DNA of 64,000 nt from Chimonanthus salicifolius (taxonomy: Eukaryota; Streptophyta; Magnoliopsida; Laurales; Calycanthaceae), in contig CM023540.1 of the NCBI GenBank assembly GCA_013350335.1, positions 2,232,001-2,296,000 of the forward strand, given 5' to 3'. The notes beneath the pieces were generated by a model, which was not told the DNA's origin, did no database searches, and saw only the letters and a program-made list of their open reading frames with translations. A program made the translations under genes and the position numbers. Below are positions 23,135 through 34,960 of this stretch, one piece after another. Every line of letters begins with the position of its first letter. The first letter of the stretch is position 1.

Positions 23135-23700
23135 ATTCTATAAAAGAAAGACAACATGATTAGATAATAACAAACTTATAATATCAAACATATAAGAGTT
23201 TTATTACTTACAGACTGAGTACAAGACTCCAAGCTTTAGCACACTTCAGACTTACAAGCTCACACTTACAGCTTCTATATTTTGATTTCAAATGTCGATG
23301 ATCTAAAATGAAAACACAAAGCTCCTTATAAAGATGGAGCAAGGGCACAATGGATAAACTCTCTTCCGACCAAGAGAGGACAACACACAAAGTAAAGGAC
23401 TTTTTGCAGACACAACCTTCCAAACCAACTTGACAAAAAGAGATTCCCCACTTGGGGACACAATAAAAAGATACAATAAGTGAAGCATCTTTTGACCAAA
23501 TGGGATGCACACTAAAAACAACTTTATCTTCCTTTGATAATTCTAAGACATCTGGCAGCATACCCCCACCAAAAAAATAGCACCATCTTTTTCGTCTTGA
23601 TAATTCTAAGACATCTGGTAGCATACCCCACCAAAAGAGCAACACCATCTTTTTTGGGTTAATTCTAAGACATCTGGCAGCATACCCCCTCCAAAAGAGC
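23135..23700 (-). promoter_or_regulatory. V3 intergenic promoter with tandem repeats
   Basis: On the minus strand: three tandem units of 59-63 bp (CTAAGACATCTGG at 23665, 23606 and 23543), then TATAAGG (complement of 23324-23330), then AATAAA (23200-23205) about 120 nt further, before ORF A. A TATA followed shortly by a poly(A) signal is the caulimovirid layout giving a terminally redundant pregenome. The primer binding site of this copy is lost at the join to V4. Confidence 0.75.
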
Positions 23701-23710
23701 TCATATTAGT

Positions 23711-24185
23711 TGATAGTTGGTATCAGAGCCATTGGACTTATCTCTTTTGGTGGGGGTATATTGCCAGATGTCATATTAGAATGAAAAGTTGCTAAAGTTG
23801 TTTTTAGTGTGCATCCCATTTGGTCAAAAGATGCTTCACTTATTGTATCTTTTTACTGTGTCTCCAAGTGGGGAATCTCTTTTTGTAAAGTTGGTTTGGA
23901 AGGTTGTGTCTGCAAAAAGTCCTTTTACTTTGTGTGTTGTCCTCTCTTGGTTGGAAGGGAGTTTATCCATTGTGCCCTTGCTCCATCTTTATAAGGAGCT
24001 CTGTGTTTTCATTTTAGATCATTGACATTTGAAATCAAAATATAGAAGCTGTAAGTGTGAGTTTGTAAGTCTGAAGTGTGCTGAAGCTTGGAGTCCTGTA
24101 CTAAGTCTGTAAGTAATAAAACTCTTATAAGTTTGATATTATAAGTTTGTTATTATCTAATCATGATGTATTTCTTTTATAGAAT
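23711..24185 (+). promoter_or_regulatory. V4 intergenic region: primer site, TATA, poly(A) signal
   Basis: Perfect primer binding site TGGTATCAGAGCC at 23718-23730, followed by CATTGG. TATAAGG is at 23990-23996 and AATAAA at 24115-24120. The copy starts only about 7 bp before the primer site, which is where virion DNA has a strand discontinuity in this family. It lacks the 60-bp repeats. V3 and V4 thus lie head-to-head with two outward-facing promoters. Confidence 0.85.
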
Positions 24186-24407
24186 ATGTCTAATCGTCTT
24201 ACTTTGCTTAAGAAATATTATGATGATGTTCTAACATTCAGAAAAATAGAAATTCTTTTGAACACATACGACAACACTTGAACTCATAGAAATAACCCAC
24301 GACATCAACGATATGAAAGACGAAGAATAATTTTAATCCAAGCTTATGCTGTGATCCAATTAGAAGTATTCAGGACAGAATCAAAATTACAAGCAATGGC
24401 TTTCTGA
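24186..24407 (+). pseudogene. V4 ORF A, short form
   Basis: ATG 24186 opens MSNRLTLLKKYYDDV-like codons, then the basic Arg-rich region. Its TGA (24405-24407) is one base before the ORF B ATG. It has a short form of the middle (CACTTGAACTCATAG), which brings an early in-frame stop. No family was recognised. Confidence 0.65.
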
Positions 24408-24408
24408 G

Positions 24409-24591
24409 ATGCCTCCTCATTCTGTTAGGAGAGAAGAATTATTGCATGATCTCAGACGTCGTGAAAATCAGCTTAGAAGATTAGAAAATGCTTTCCGACA
24501 AATAGACGAAAATATAGGTGCAGGAAGATATCTTGTTATCCGCATACATACTATTAGGAACCTTTTGAATATTCCTTGTGTAATCATGTAA
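24409..24591 (+). pseudogene. V4 ORF B, altered C-terminus
   Basis: 60 codons are open. The first 50 match the intact V5 protein; then a replaced segment near 24557 leads to an early TAA. Heptad-like Leu/Ile spacing in the first 45 residues is preserved. Confidence 0.75.
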
Positions 24592-24891
24592 GTGAATATT
24601 GTAACCTTTTGAATGAAGAATTAGAATGATTATCTCAGGTTTAAATCTTTGCCAAGACCTTTTAATAGCAAGATGAATTAAATCTATATCTAGGATCTGA
24701 AGTTTTTTTAACCTAGTTGATTTATCCAATTCTCTTTAGAGCTTTTATTTTCCTTCTTATTCTCCACTTTTGTGCTTCGTTTATTTTTCAAAAAGTGTGG
24801 TCGCGTTGTAAGTCCCACTTCTAGCGGTGATCAGGCATTAAGGGCTGTAAATCATTGACAGAACTTTTTCTGCTTTTGACGAGCCACTCAA
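24592..24891 (+). other. V4 spacer between ORF B and polyprotein
   Basis: No ORF of note. It contains the former ORF B tail, an AT-rich stretch, and a conserved GTCGCGTTGTAAGTCCCACTT block just before the polyprotein ATG. The same spacer occurs in V2, V3, V5 and V6. A subgenomic promoter or a ribosome-reinitiation leader are both possible; nothing here decides. Confidence 0.5.
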
Positions 24892-26135
24892 ATGGAAAAT
24901 TCCAAGGGAAAAACAAAATTTTTAAGAATTGGTTTAAGTCATTTCAGCATCCTTCTAATATGTCTACTTCATCTTCCTCATCTTACCAATCTACCTTGTC
25001 CAGCTTTCCTCATCCCAGTATAGCTAAAGAAAATCTAGAAAAAATAAAAAATTCTGAAGAAAAGGTGTATGAAAACTTTGACCAAGCCATATCCAATTGG
25101 AAAATGCCAGCGTTACCTGTAACAGAAATATATAGTAATGGCACATTTGAAGAGCAAAATAATTACCACATCAAAACTGTTGAAAAAACTGTCTCCCGCT
25201 TTGGAGGAAAATAGACAATTAGAATTCTTGAAAGAAGAATTATTGAACAAATCAGGACCAAATATAACTACCTACACATAGGATTAACTCAGGTAGGAAT
25301 CAAACCACTGTTTCGATTAGGATTAAATGTTTCTGTATGTGCTTATGTGAGAGATTAGAGACATGACGAGTTTGATGATTATATGCCATGGTTGAATCAA
25401 GTCTCTGTCATGGAATTGTTTATTTTAATTGTTTCCCAAACATCACAGTTGATGCTCATGCTGACGATGTCCTTGATTGTGCAACCATTGGATTCCAAAG
25501 TAAAGGATTAAAGATGAGTCCAAGAAGTAAACCTTTTGCTATAGTCTATCGGATATTCTAGAAATCCATGATCTCAATCTTCCCCATGATAGCCTATAGA
25601 GATAAGGTTGATAAGGAGAAAACCACAGTCCTCATGGAAACAAACTTTAATAATATGTGTTTATCCCAAAAGTTATCAGCTGGGAAGAAGTTGTTCTCAC
25701 TGGAAATTGGACAATAGAAGACGTCACCCCAAGAGTAAATGAAATAACAGATGATTTACAAAGCATAGTCAAATTACCAAATGATAATGTTGAAGTCAAT
25801 TTTAGAAGAAAAATGGAAAAGGCTAGAAGAAGATTTGCCAGCTACACAGAAGGAAGAAGAAGTTTTAAACAAGAAGAAGTCGATGATGATAAAAAAAGTA
25901 GTGAAAAGGAGGAAATGGATCAAAAGGTTTTTAGAAATAAAGAAAGTGGAATTGAACACCCTGTATATAAAAGAACTTCATCAGAAAGAACCTACAACCC
26001 CAGTGAGAATGATTTCCTCCATGGAGTCATAAGAGTGGTTACTATTCAAAAGCCAGAGGAAACCGTAAAAGAAAAAATTGAAATTAACAAATCATACCTG
26101 CGAGAAAATCTGAAAAATCACCCTCTAACAGATTG
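24892..26135 (+). pseudogene. V4 polyprotein: movement protein region
   Basis: ATG at 24892, but a base is missing in the AAACTTTTT run near 24918, so the start frame is lost at once. Further stops occur at 25212-25214 (TAG) and 25355, with deletions near 25382 and 25655. The last 159 codons (25657-26136) are open and hold the acidic/basic post-movement segment. Confidence 0.8.
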
Positions 26136-27641
26136 ATTTTTCAAAACCTTTAGCTTAGAAGAAAAAGAGAAAATGAGAGGGTTATGGTATTACTGAATGG
26201 AAGAAGAAGAAGAAAGAAATATACCTTTCTTTGATTGGTTTATGGAATATTTTAAGAAAGGGAAAGATAAAAAAGAAGAAACCCAAAGCGCAAAACAAAT
26301 AAGAGTTATAGGAAAAACATCTAGGACATGGAAAAACGTTGAAGGAAAAGAGATTCAAAGATCTCACCCACATGGAAGAAACTTGATATTTCTGCCTCAA
26401 AAGAAACCAAGAATTTTGCTATGCCTATAAAAAATGGATCCATATTTGAATAAAAAACCGAAATAAATGGTATTGACATAGCAAGGAGCCTTGAAGATAT
26501 AATTGAACAAAATAATTACGCTAATCTATCCTTATTAACCATTGGAGAACAAACGGAAAGGATAGAAAGAACAATTAGAACAAAACCAGAATTAAATAAA
26601 GGGAAAGAAGAAAGTTCAGAAGAAATCCCTGCAAATGTGATATATGTTCCTAGAAAATTGCCATCAGGAATTATTTTGCACGAAGGACCGTTTAAAATGA
26701 CAGATGAAATGCAAAATGAATTAACTACTAGAATGGAAAGTCTCAATGTTGGGGGAAAAGGATTTAGCATCCTTAGAGTCCCTGCGTCAGAAAACTTACT
26801 AATAAACCGCTTAAAGAAATGGAATCCCCAAGCAGAGCTGCCTACAACAAAGAATTATTATTCTAGACCAACTCCTGTAGATTTGCAACTTGAAGAAGCT
26901 CCATATACGTATACTCAGGACCTATCATATTCGGGAAATTCCTTTTATGAATGGAATTTAGATGGATTAACCGAATATCAAATAATCCAAATGGTCCATA
27001 ATATGCTGATATATTCTAATGCTTGTGAAGTTAGGGGAAACACTCCAAGAAACATCTTTCTCATGATAACCACCTCTTTCAATGGGATATTAAGAGGATG
27101 GTGGAATTATGGATTATCTGGAGCCCAAAGACTTGAAAATGAAAATGCTATCAAATTAGATGAATATGGAAGAATTATATACATAGATAAAATCACAGGA
27201 ATTTAGTAGATCCCAATATCAAACTTGAAGCAGGCACTAGTCAAATCCCTGAAAATTATGAAACACAATCTGATTGTGTCAGTGTCCTACTTTTATGCAT
27301 CCTCAATGAATTCACTGGAGGAATTGCTCTAATTAAGGAGAAAAATCGGCAGCAATTACATCGTCTAAGATGTAGAACCTTAGGAGAATTTCGTTGGTAT
27401 AAAGATGTATTTTTATCAAAGGTATACCAACTGAATGATTGTAATTCTGATATTTGGAAAGAAAGGTTCATATCTGGATTACCACCCTTGTTTGCTGAAA
27501 AGGTGCGTAACTCCTTGAGAGAAGAAATGGATGGTACTACTAATTACAGCATGTTGACATTCGGAGGAATTATATAAAGGATTAATAAGGTTGGCATTGC
27601 GCTCTGCACTGACTTAAAGATCAGTAAACAAGCTGAAAAAA
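26136..27641 (+). pseudogene. V4 polyprotein: coat protein region
   Basis: A TGA at about 26134 (Trp) and a frameshift near 26370 precede a 189-codon open stretch, 26637-27206, with SNACEVRG and GWWNYGLSGAQR. A lost base near 27201 breaks the core; the remainder to 27580 carries IWKERFISGLPPLF. Stop TAA at about 27576, at the same site as V2. Confidence 0.82.
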
Positions 27642-28620
27642 ATGAGAAAATACGCTAGAGACAGAGAATTAGGAGATTTCTGCTTCCAATTTGGTTTGGA
27701 CCAAACACCAGAATCAAAAAGAAAACCTTCGCGTTCTAGATTTATCCCCGAAAGAAGAAATAAAATGATGAAGAAATACAAATATAGCAGATCCAAGAGT
27801 CAATTCTCAAAGAAAAATTATGATACTCCTTTATTCAAAAGAAAATCTAAAAAATATCCTAAAAGAGAAAACCCAACTGGAAAAATACCTACTTGTTATA
27901 CTTGTGGAAAAAAGGGTCATTATTCAAACAAATGTTTCAAAAAGGAAAAATATCCTAAGAAGAAACTTAGAAAAATTACTGAAGAGGATGATGAAGAAAT
28001 TTCTGATAGAGAAGACTCTGAATTAAATTCCCAAGAAGAACATGAGTCTAGCTCATCAACTGATGAATCCAGTGTTGAAGAAAATGTTCCTCATCTTCAA
28101 CTCATTAAACAATTTCAAGCATGTACATGTAATTCTGATGATGATGGTACTGAAGGAGAATGGTCATTACCCTCTGATGAGGATCTTGGTATACATATTC
28201 GTGTCCTAACTGCCCCTCAAAAATTACTCCTTGAAATGATTGATAATATCCCTGATCCAGAGAAAAAAGTTCAATTTTTAAATCAAATTTCAAAATTGGA
28301 AGGGGAAGAAGGAGAGAGTTCGCAAACAAAAAATGATGAATCTCCATATTACCCAAAAAGGACAAAATAAACATTTCATACGCCAACTTATTCCTTAATT
28401 GACTTTATGAATAGGGCTGAAAAAATTTATACTATAAACAAACCATTAACTCTTGGAGATCTACAAAAGAATTAAATGACCAAAAAAGAGAGATCAGAGA
28501 GTTAAGATTAGAATTAACCAAAAGGAAAAATGAGCTTGATGAAAGAGTCACCTTACTAGAAAATGATGGTGCTTTTGGAGAATATAATGAAGAAAAATTT
28601 GTCCAAAGAATTAAATGAGA
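27642..28620 (+). pseudogene. V4 polyprotein: zinc knuckle and linker
   Basis: A 242-codon open stretch (27642-28370) begins in the basic tail of the coat protein and includes the intact CCHC knuckle CYTCGKKGHYSNKC at 27894-27935. An acidic Ser/Glu/Asp segment with CTCNSDDDGTEGEWSLPSDE follows. A TAA at 28368 and a base change near 28468 interrupt the coiled-coil linker. This is the best-preserved nucleocapsid tail in the window. Confidence 0.85.
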
Positions 28621-29130
28621 AATTAGCAGAGTCTCTACAGAAGTGATCCCTACTGAATGCATCTATCAACAGTGGAGAGTCCTAGGTGAAAATAAAAATA
28701 AATTTTTTTAGAAAATTGTTAATGCCATTATTGACACTGGAGTAGATTTAAATGTCATTAGATTGGGAATCGTCCCTATTGAATTTACAAGTGAGTCAAA
28801 ACAATTTGCATCTGCTGCCAATGGAACAAGTATTTCCATAGAAAGAAAAATTTCAAATGGTCATGTTTGCTTCCAAGGAGTCTGTGTTACTTCACCCTTT
28901 ATTATTTCAGAAGATATTATTAATGATGTACTTCTTGGATCCCCGTTTATCCTTTTAATCCAACCTTTTTCAGTAAGTACTAAGGGAATCTCCACAAATA
29001 TCAAAGGCATAGATGTAAATCTTGATTTCATAGATGATCCCTGTGAAACAAAGATCCAAAAGATAAACCAAATCATAGCCACCAAAGAAAATTATGTAAA
29101 TGGACTAAAAAGTGAAATAAAAATTGCCCA
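28621..29130 (+). pseudogene. V4 polyprotein: aspartic protease
   Basis: Active site DTG at 28733-28741, but the next residue is Val rather than Ala (DTGVD), as in V7. TAG precedes it at about 28709. From 28763 124 codons are open to 29137 with the HVCFQGVCVTSPFIISEDI segment. A stop in KI*KI near 29135 precedes the RT. Confidence 0.8.
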
Positions 29131-30565
29131 AATTTAAAAAATTTGGAGAAAAAGAGTTTAAAGAAAAAATAGAAAATCTCACAAAGCAATTTGAAGATGA
29201 ATGTTGCTCTGAATTACCCTCTGCATTCTGGAATAGAAAGAGGCATATTGTAAGTCTACCATACATTAAAGAATTTGATGAAAATGATATTCCTACAAAA
29301 GCCCGTCCATCCCAAATGGATGTAAAACATTTAAAACTTTGCCAAGAAGAAATAAGTGATTTATTAAAAAAGGGATTGATCAGAAAAAACAAATCCCCTT
29401 GGAGCTGTACGGCATTCTATGTTGAAAAAGCCGCTGAAATTGAAAGAGGAGTTCCGAGATTGGTTATTAATTATAAGCCTTTAAACAAAGTATTGCAATC
29501 TACTAGGTATCCCCTGCCTAATATGCAAGACTTGCTTAACAGGCTAAACAATGCCAAAATATTTTCAAAATTCGACTTAAAATCAGGATTTTAGCAAATT
29601 CAGATAAAAGAAGAAGATAGGTATAAAATTGCATTTGCAGTACCCATGGGACATTATGAATGGAATGTTATGCCCTTTGGATTAAAAAATGCCCCATCTG
29701 AATTTCAAAATATCATGAATAATATCTTTTCATCCTACACCTAGTTTACCATTGTTTACATTGATGACATTCTTATCTTTTCAGAATCAGTGGATCAACA
29801 TTGGAAACATTTGAATATATTCAAAAGAATTACAAAAGAAACTGGTCTAGTCTTGTCCAAAAGGAAAATGAATTTGTTCCAACAGAAAATCAGATTCTTA
29901 TTATTTGAAATAGAAGACAGAAAAATTACTCCTACCAACAGAGTAATTCAATTTGTTGATAAGTTCTCAGATGAAATAAAAGACAAAAATATGTTACAAA
30001 GATTTCTTGGATGTTTAAATAATGTAGCCTTCTTCTATCAAGACTTGGCAAAAGATAGAAAAATCCTAAAGAATGGACCTCCAACCATACCAATGCTGTA
30101 AAAAGGATTAAATAAAGATTTAAAAATCTTCCTTGCAGATGTTTATCTGATCTAGAAGCCTTCAAACTAGTACAAACAAATGCTTCTGACATCGGTTATG
30201 GAGGAATCCTTTTACAACAAAAGGATTCAAAAGAAGAATTAATAAGATTCAATTCTGGTCTTTGGAATGAAGCCTAAAAGAAATATTCAACCATCAAAAA
30301 TGAAGTTCTTGCCATTGTTCTCTCTGTAACAAAATTCCAAAATGATTTATTAAACAAAGAATTTCTCATCAGAGTAGACGCCAATGCTGCAAAAGAAATT
30401 CTAGAAAAGGATGTGAAAAATCTTGTTTCAAAACAAATATTTGCCAGATGGCAAGCCATTTTATCCGTCTTTGAGTTCAAGATTGAATTTATCAATGGAA
30501 ATTCTAATTCTCTCCCTGATTTTCTTACTAGAGAATTTCTTCGGGGAAGACAAAATGGCGAGTAG
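29131..30565 (+). pseudogene. V4 polyprotein: reverse transcriptase and RNase H
   Basis: The RT N-terminus is open 29124-29594 (156 codons) with VPRLVINYKPLNK. A TAG in the SGFW motif follows, and TAG 29742-29744 just before YIDD (29757-29768), the latter shared with V2. A deletion near 30061 removes part of the connection. In RNase H the catalytic TDAS reads TNAS (AAT at 30179-30181). TAA 30275-30277 is also shared with V2. Stop TAG at 30563-30565. Inactive. Confidence 0.88.
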
Positions 30566-31757
30566 TTCTTCTCCTTTCATCCAGAAGAAAGGAAATGAGA
30601 AATTGGCAGAATAAGAAGAAAGCCAGAAAGGTTTTACTCCAAGAAAAGACCCAAGTCAATCAGAATTATATCTTTACACTGGTAACAAAATTCTTTTTAC
30701 TTCAGATTGTCTTATGGAAGAAAGATCTATTGAAGATAATGTATATTTTCTCTTTGGAAAGGGACTTCATTATTATTCCCGGACAAGAGAAAAACTCGTG
30801 AATGGTATCTCAATATTTTACATCAGACGAAAAGTGTCCTCATCTTCCACAACAAAAATACAAATGGTATCATCACCTATTCAAAGTTCACTATTCTTAA
30901 AATCCTCACTGGGGAAGATTGGGATGGTCCTCTTTACATGACAAGACCAGTCCAGCTCTATAATTCGACTAAGTTCTTTAATTATTGGGATTATATTGAC
31001 GCATGGAAATTTGTGTTAATGTGGCAAAATCGTCAGTATAGTCATTCTTGGTTTATTAGATTCAAAGAAGAAAGTCCTAATGTCACTCCTATTCATTGCA
31101 ATTTCCCATCTTGATTTCTCTTCACTTGGTGGTCTCATTTTGGTGCTTCCATGAAAATCCTTCCTTATAATTTTCGTTATCTATTTATTAAATTTGGCCA
31201 AGTTGAAGAAACGGCTTCTTGTGATATGATTAATGTTCTTCGTTTCTTTGCGAAGTTCCATATTCCATACATTCTCCAATGGAAATTTGAGGTGAAAAAA
31301 GATTTATATGGTTACACTTGTCTTTTTCAGACTATGTGCCAAAAATGGTGGCCTAAAATTGAAAATGACACGTTTGAAAGAATTATAAATCAAATCTCTC
31401 CCCCTGAAAAATTAAATGATTCTCTTCCAGAAGAAAAACCTCATGAGAATGAAATGATCATGGCTGATCTGTTAGCCAAAAAGATTGCTAAAGATATTGC
31501 TTGTGAAAAATCTCCCAAGCCAATGGACGTCTCTGTCGAATCTGTTAATTTTGAAGAAAAAATCAAGCAAATCCTAAAAGAATATATTCCAAAGAAGAAA
31601 GACACTCTTCATGATTGGGATTCTAATCATGATCTAGATGAAAATCTTGATGATGAAGTTGTGCCCCTGGAGAATCTCCATCCTCGATAGGACGCTGATT
31701 CCCATAATAATCCTGACGGATCAGTTTCTGAATATCTTCGTGGTGGAAAGTACTGGT
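30555..31757 (+). pseudogene. V4 3' ORF, 3'-truncated
   Basis: ATG 30555; TAA at 30612-30614 shared with V2. A lost base near 30780 and a stop near 31112 follow. The last part, 31151-31690, is open for 179 codons with HIPYILQWKFEVKKDLYG and a Lys/Glu acidic tail, closing at TAG 31688 where others have Trp. Homology ends near 31757, before the usual C-terminus. Confidence 0.78.
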
Positions 31758-31799
31758 ATTTCATACGCCAACTTATTCCTTAATTGACCTTATGAATAG
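31758..31799 (+). pseudogene. Polyprotein linker scrap at V4/V5 join
   Basis: About 43 bp identical in order to the THTPTYSLIDL-coding segment of the polyprotein linker (28373-28415). It is inserted between the end of V4 and the minus-strand start of V5, as filler DNA at an end-joined junction. Confidence 0.65.
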
Positions 31800-32238
31800 G
31801 TCTTTTGAATAGGTGTGACATCAGGACTTTCTTCTTTGAACCTAATGAACCAAGAATGATTATACTGACGGTTTTGCCACATCAAAGCAATCTTCCAGGC
31901 ATCAATATAATCCCAATAATTGAAAAATTCAGTTGAATTATAAAGTTGGACTGATCTTGTCATGTAAAGAGGACAATCCCAATCTTCCTCAGTGAGGATT
32001 TTGAGAATAGTGAACTTTGAATAGGTGATGATTCCATTTGCATTTTTGTTGTGGAAGATGAGGACGCTTATCATCTGATGCAAAATATTGAGATACCATT
32101 CACGAGTTTTTCTCTTATCCGGGGAATAATAATGAAGTCCCTTTCCAAAGAGAAAATATACATTATCTTCAACAGATCTTTCTTCCATAAGACAATTTGA
32201 AGTAACAAGAATTCTATTACCAGTATAAAGATATAATT
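31800..32238 (-). pseudogene. V5 3' ORF, N-terminal part
   Basis: 132 codons are open on minus (32188-31790) with EDNVYFLFGKGLHYY and FNYWDYIDAWK. The first 40 or so codons were lost with the right end of L3; the C-terminal part is absent because V5 begins here. L3 is inserted at 32239. Confidence 0.75.
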
Positions 32239-32716
32239 TGTAGCACCCCGGATTTTCAAGTTATAAATATTTACGGAAATTACCCATTTAATTTGTGAAT
32301 TTTAGATATGGACCTTAGATGGGTAAAGTGTTGGGTCATTGCCAATCAAGATCCAACGGATATGTTATAGGCTCAATTTAAAATAAATTGGGAAAGATGT
32401 GTTTAATTTGGTCAAGTTGTTTATTTAGGTCAAATGCCCAATTGGGACCCAATGGGTCATGGTTAACTTGGATGACCACCAAGTTGGTTCAATTTAAATT
32501 AAATAGGGCTAAATTAAATAATAATGCAATATGTCTAAAAATTAAATATGGATTGCTTGGGGCGTGTATGTGAGGTGGACATGGAAGGATTTTAGGAGTT
32601 GCATAGGCCGCATGAGGGATTTCCATATCTATGTTAATGCGCATAATATCATTTTAAAAAGGGGTATTTCCCTTGATTAAGAATGGCTCTAACGCAATAG
32701 CTAAACATGGGGCACA

Positions 32717-32828
32717 TGGCACTTTCTATTTTTGATTAAGTGGAGGTTTTATAAGAGGCAACAAGGGGCGCATGGCATTTTCTATTTTTGATTAAGTGGA
32801 GGTTTTATAAAGAGGCAATACAAGACGG
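32717..32828 (+). repeat. 56-bp tandem duplication in L3
   Basis: TGGCAYTTTCTATTTTTGA begins at 32717 and again at 32773, followed both times by TTAAGTGGAGGTTTTATAA and GAGGCAA. It lies in the presumed U3 part upstream of the TATA box. Confidence 0.8.
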
Positions 32829-33017
32829 GTTCAAGGCACCTTCTAATATTGGGATCAATTGGAATTTCTATAAAACAAAGGTGCACACGGCAATTGTTAT
32901 CTCACAAGACAATGGGGCGCATGGCACTTGCTATTTTAGAGAGACAAAGGAGCACAGGGCAATGGCTAATTTAAGAGGGTCTTGGTAGCTTCTAAGATTG
33001 AACCAATTGGGAGTTTT

Positions 33018-33194
33018 TATAAGAGAAGGAGAGGCACACGACATTACATTATTAAACAAAGGTCTTGACGCTGGTTTGCACCTTAGCAAGAGGTGTTCTC
33101 AGCTTTGTGAAGGATCAAGGAGGCCAAGGAAGAAAAGAATTGGAAGATCAAGAACAACCGAAGGAAAACCGAAGGAGTCGCTGAATCGGTAAGT
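33018..33194 (+). promoter_or_regulatory. L3 TATA box and splice-donor-like site
   Basis: TATAAG at 33018-33023 and CG/GTAAGT at 33189-33194, a perfect plant donor hexamer, 171 bp apart. The same pair is found in L2, L4 and L5, with GTTAGT, GTATGT and GTAAGT respectively. Confidence 0.5.
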
Positions 33195-33230
33195 GATTTG
33201 ATGTTTTTGATTAAAAAGAAAGGAACCATA

Positions 33231-34960
33231 GGGTTCGGCCAAGTTGTATGGCCGAACCCCATCTAAGAGAATTGGGAAGGATTATGGTTTAATTTAATGG
33301 AAAGAAAGAACCATAGGGTTCGGCCATAGTGCAAGGCCGAACCCCATGGAAGGTTATTGGTTAATTTTAAATGGGAGTTTGATGTTAATGGTATATGATT
33401 TTTGAAGGGATTAAATGAAAACCATGGAATAATTATATGGTTTTAAAAAGGGTTTAATTGATGTTCAAGAGGAAGCGAGGAACCATAGGGTTCGGCCATT
33501 CCAATGGAAAGGTTATTAATAATTTTTAATGGATTTAAATGAGTGGATAAATATGTTGTTTTAATGATCATGGAAGATCAAAGGATTAATGAATTTTAAA
33601 GAGAACATTTTGGAACCATAGGGTTCGACCATGGTGTATGCCCAAACCCCATGGAGGATGTTACTAATGTAGAAAGTATCTAAAGATGGACTTAATTTGG
33701 TGATGATCGAATGGAGATCATGGAGATGATGGCAATTTTGTAAATATGGGCCAAATTGAAAGATCATGGGTTCGGCCATGGTGTATGGCCGAACCCCATG
33801 AGGTTTTGTATGGATTTAATTTATTAATGAATTTCATTGGATGAATATTTATTAGAAAAAAAAGGGTTGAACCATAGGATTCGGCCATGATGTATGGCCG
33901 AACCCCCATGGAGGTGTATTGGGATTTTTAATGAATGATAATTGATTAATTATGGAAGGATGTATGATAAATTTTGGAAACTTTCTAAATATGGACTTCC
34001 TATTTATGGACCTTCTAATTATGGACTTGCTATTTATGGATTTTTTAATAATGACAAAGTTGTAATTAAAAGCTAGAATGAAAGTCATGGGTTCGGCCAT
34101 GGTTTATGGCCGAACCCCATAAGGTTCTTTATGGACTTAAGTGGTTAAGGAATTTTTATGGGCCATTTATGAACCTAAGATGGTTAACCAATTTAATGGG
34201 TCATATGGGTTTTATGGATCGGTTTTGGAACCAAACCCTAAGGTGATGAAGGTGATGACAAAATTGTTAATAGGTGAAATTAATGGACATAGGGTTCGGC
34301 CATGGTGTTTGGCCAAACCCCATGAACCAAATTTATGGTCATGTATGGACTTAGTATTTTAAATGAACGGTGGACCAATTGGAGAATGCAAATATATGCT
34401 TATGGATTATATTATTGGATTATGGGTTTTGTTTAGGTTGTTGGACCTAGAAATAAGGAGATGAAAGGTCATGGGTTCGGCCATGATGTATGGCCGAACC
34501 CCATGATGTAGGTTTGGGGATTAAAACATGGACTTATGTTTTGGAAACCTAAACATGAGGTGATGGAAGCAATGAAAAGATTGTAAATAGGTCAAAATAA
34601 CCATGGCCGAACCCCGTGAATTATTTGATGGATCATGTGTTGGAATATTTTAAGGACACTTAGAGTGGTTATGCACGTTTAAGGTAATGAGGGATTTAAT
34701 TACATATAGACCTATGTTCATGATTTATATAATTGGTTATGTTATTAGGTATAATGGCATTTTGGTAATTAAGTAAAAATAAGGGGCCATAGGTTCGGCC
34801 ATGGTGTATGGCCGAACCCCATGGAGAATGTTTGGTGGATATAGGGACTATGTTTGGTTTATTAAAATGAAATATTAACTAAAGATTAGACCAATGGCAA
34901 TTTGGTAATATCGGCTGAAATGATAAACCATGGGTTCGGCCATGGTGTATGGCCGAACCT
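33231..34960 (+). repeat. Palindromic TTCGGCCAT array in L3 (about 10 units)
   Basis: Units start near 33231, 33316, 33621, 33768, 33878, 34089, 34292, 34473, 34791 and 34932, with single arms near 33488 and 34603. Spacing is 85-320 bp. Both arms usually change together or stay intact, for example 34089-34118. Confidence 0.88.

Noticed and set aside
23208..23648. 146-codon frame in the V3 intergenic region, with similar frames at 23789-24025 and 46200-46514
   Set aside because: They overlap the TATA box, poly(A) signal and tandem repeats. They recur only because the promoter region itself is conserved, and they have no domain.
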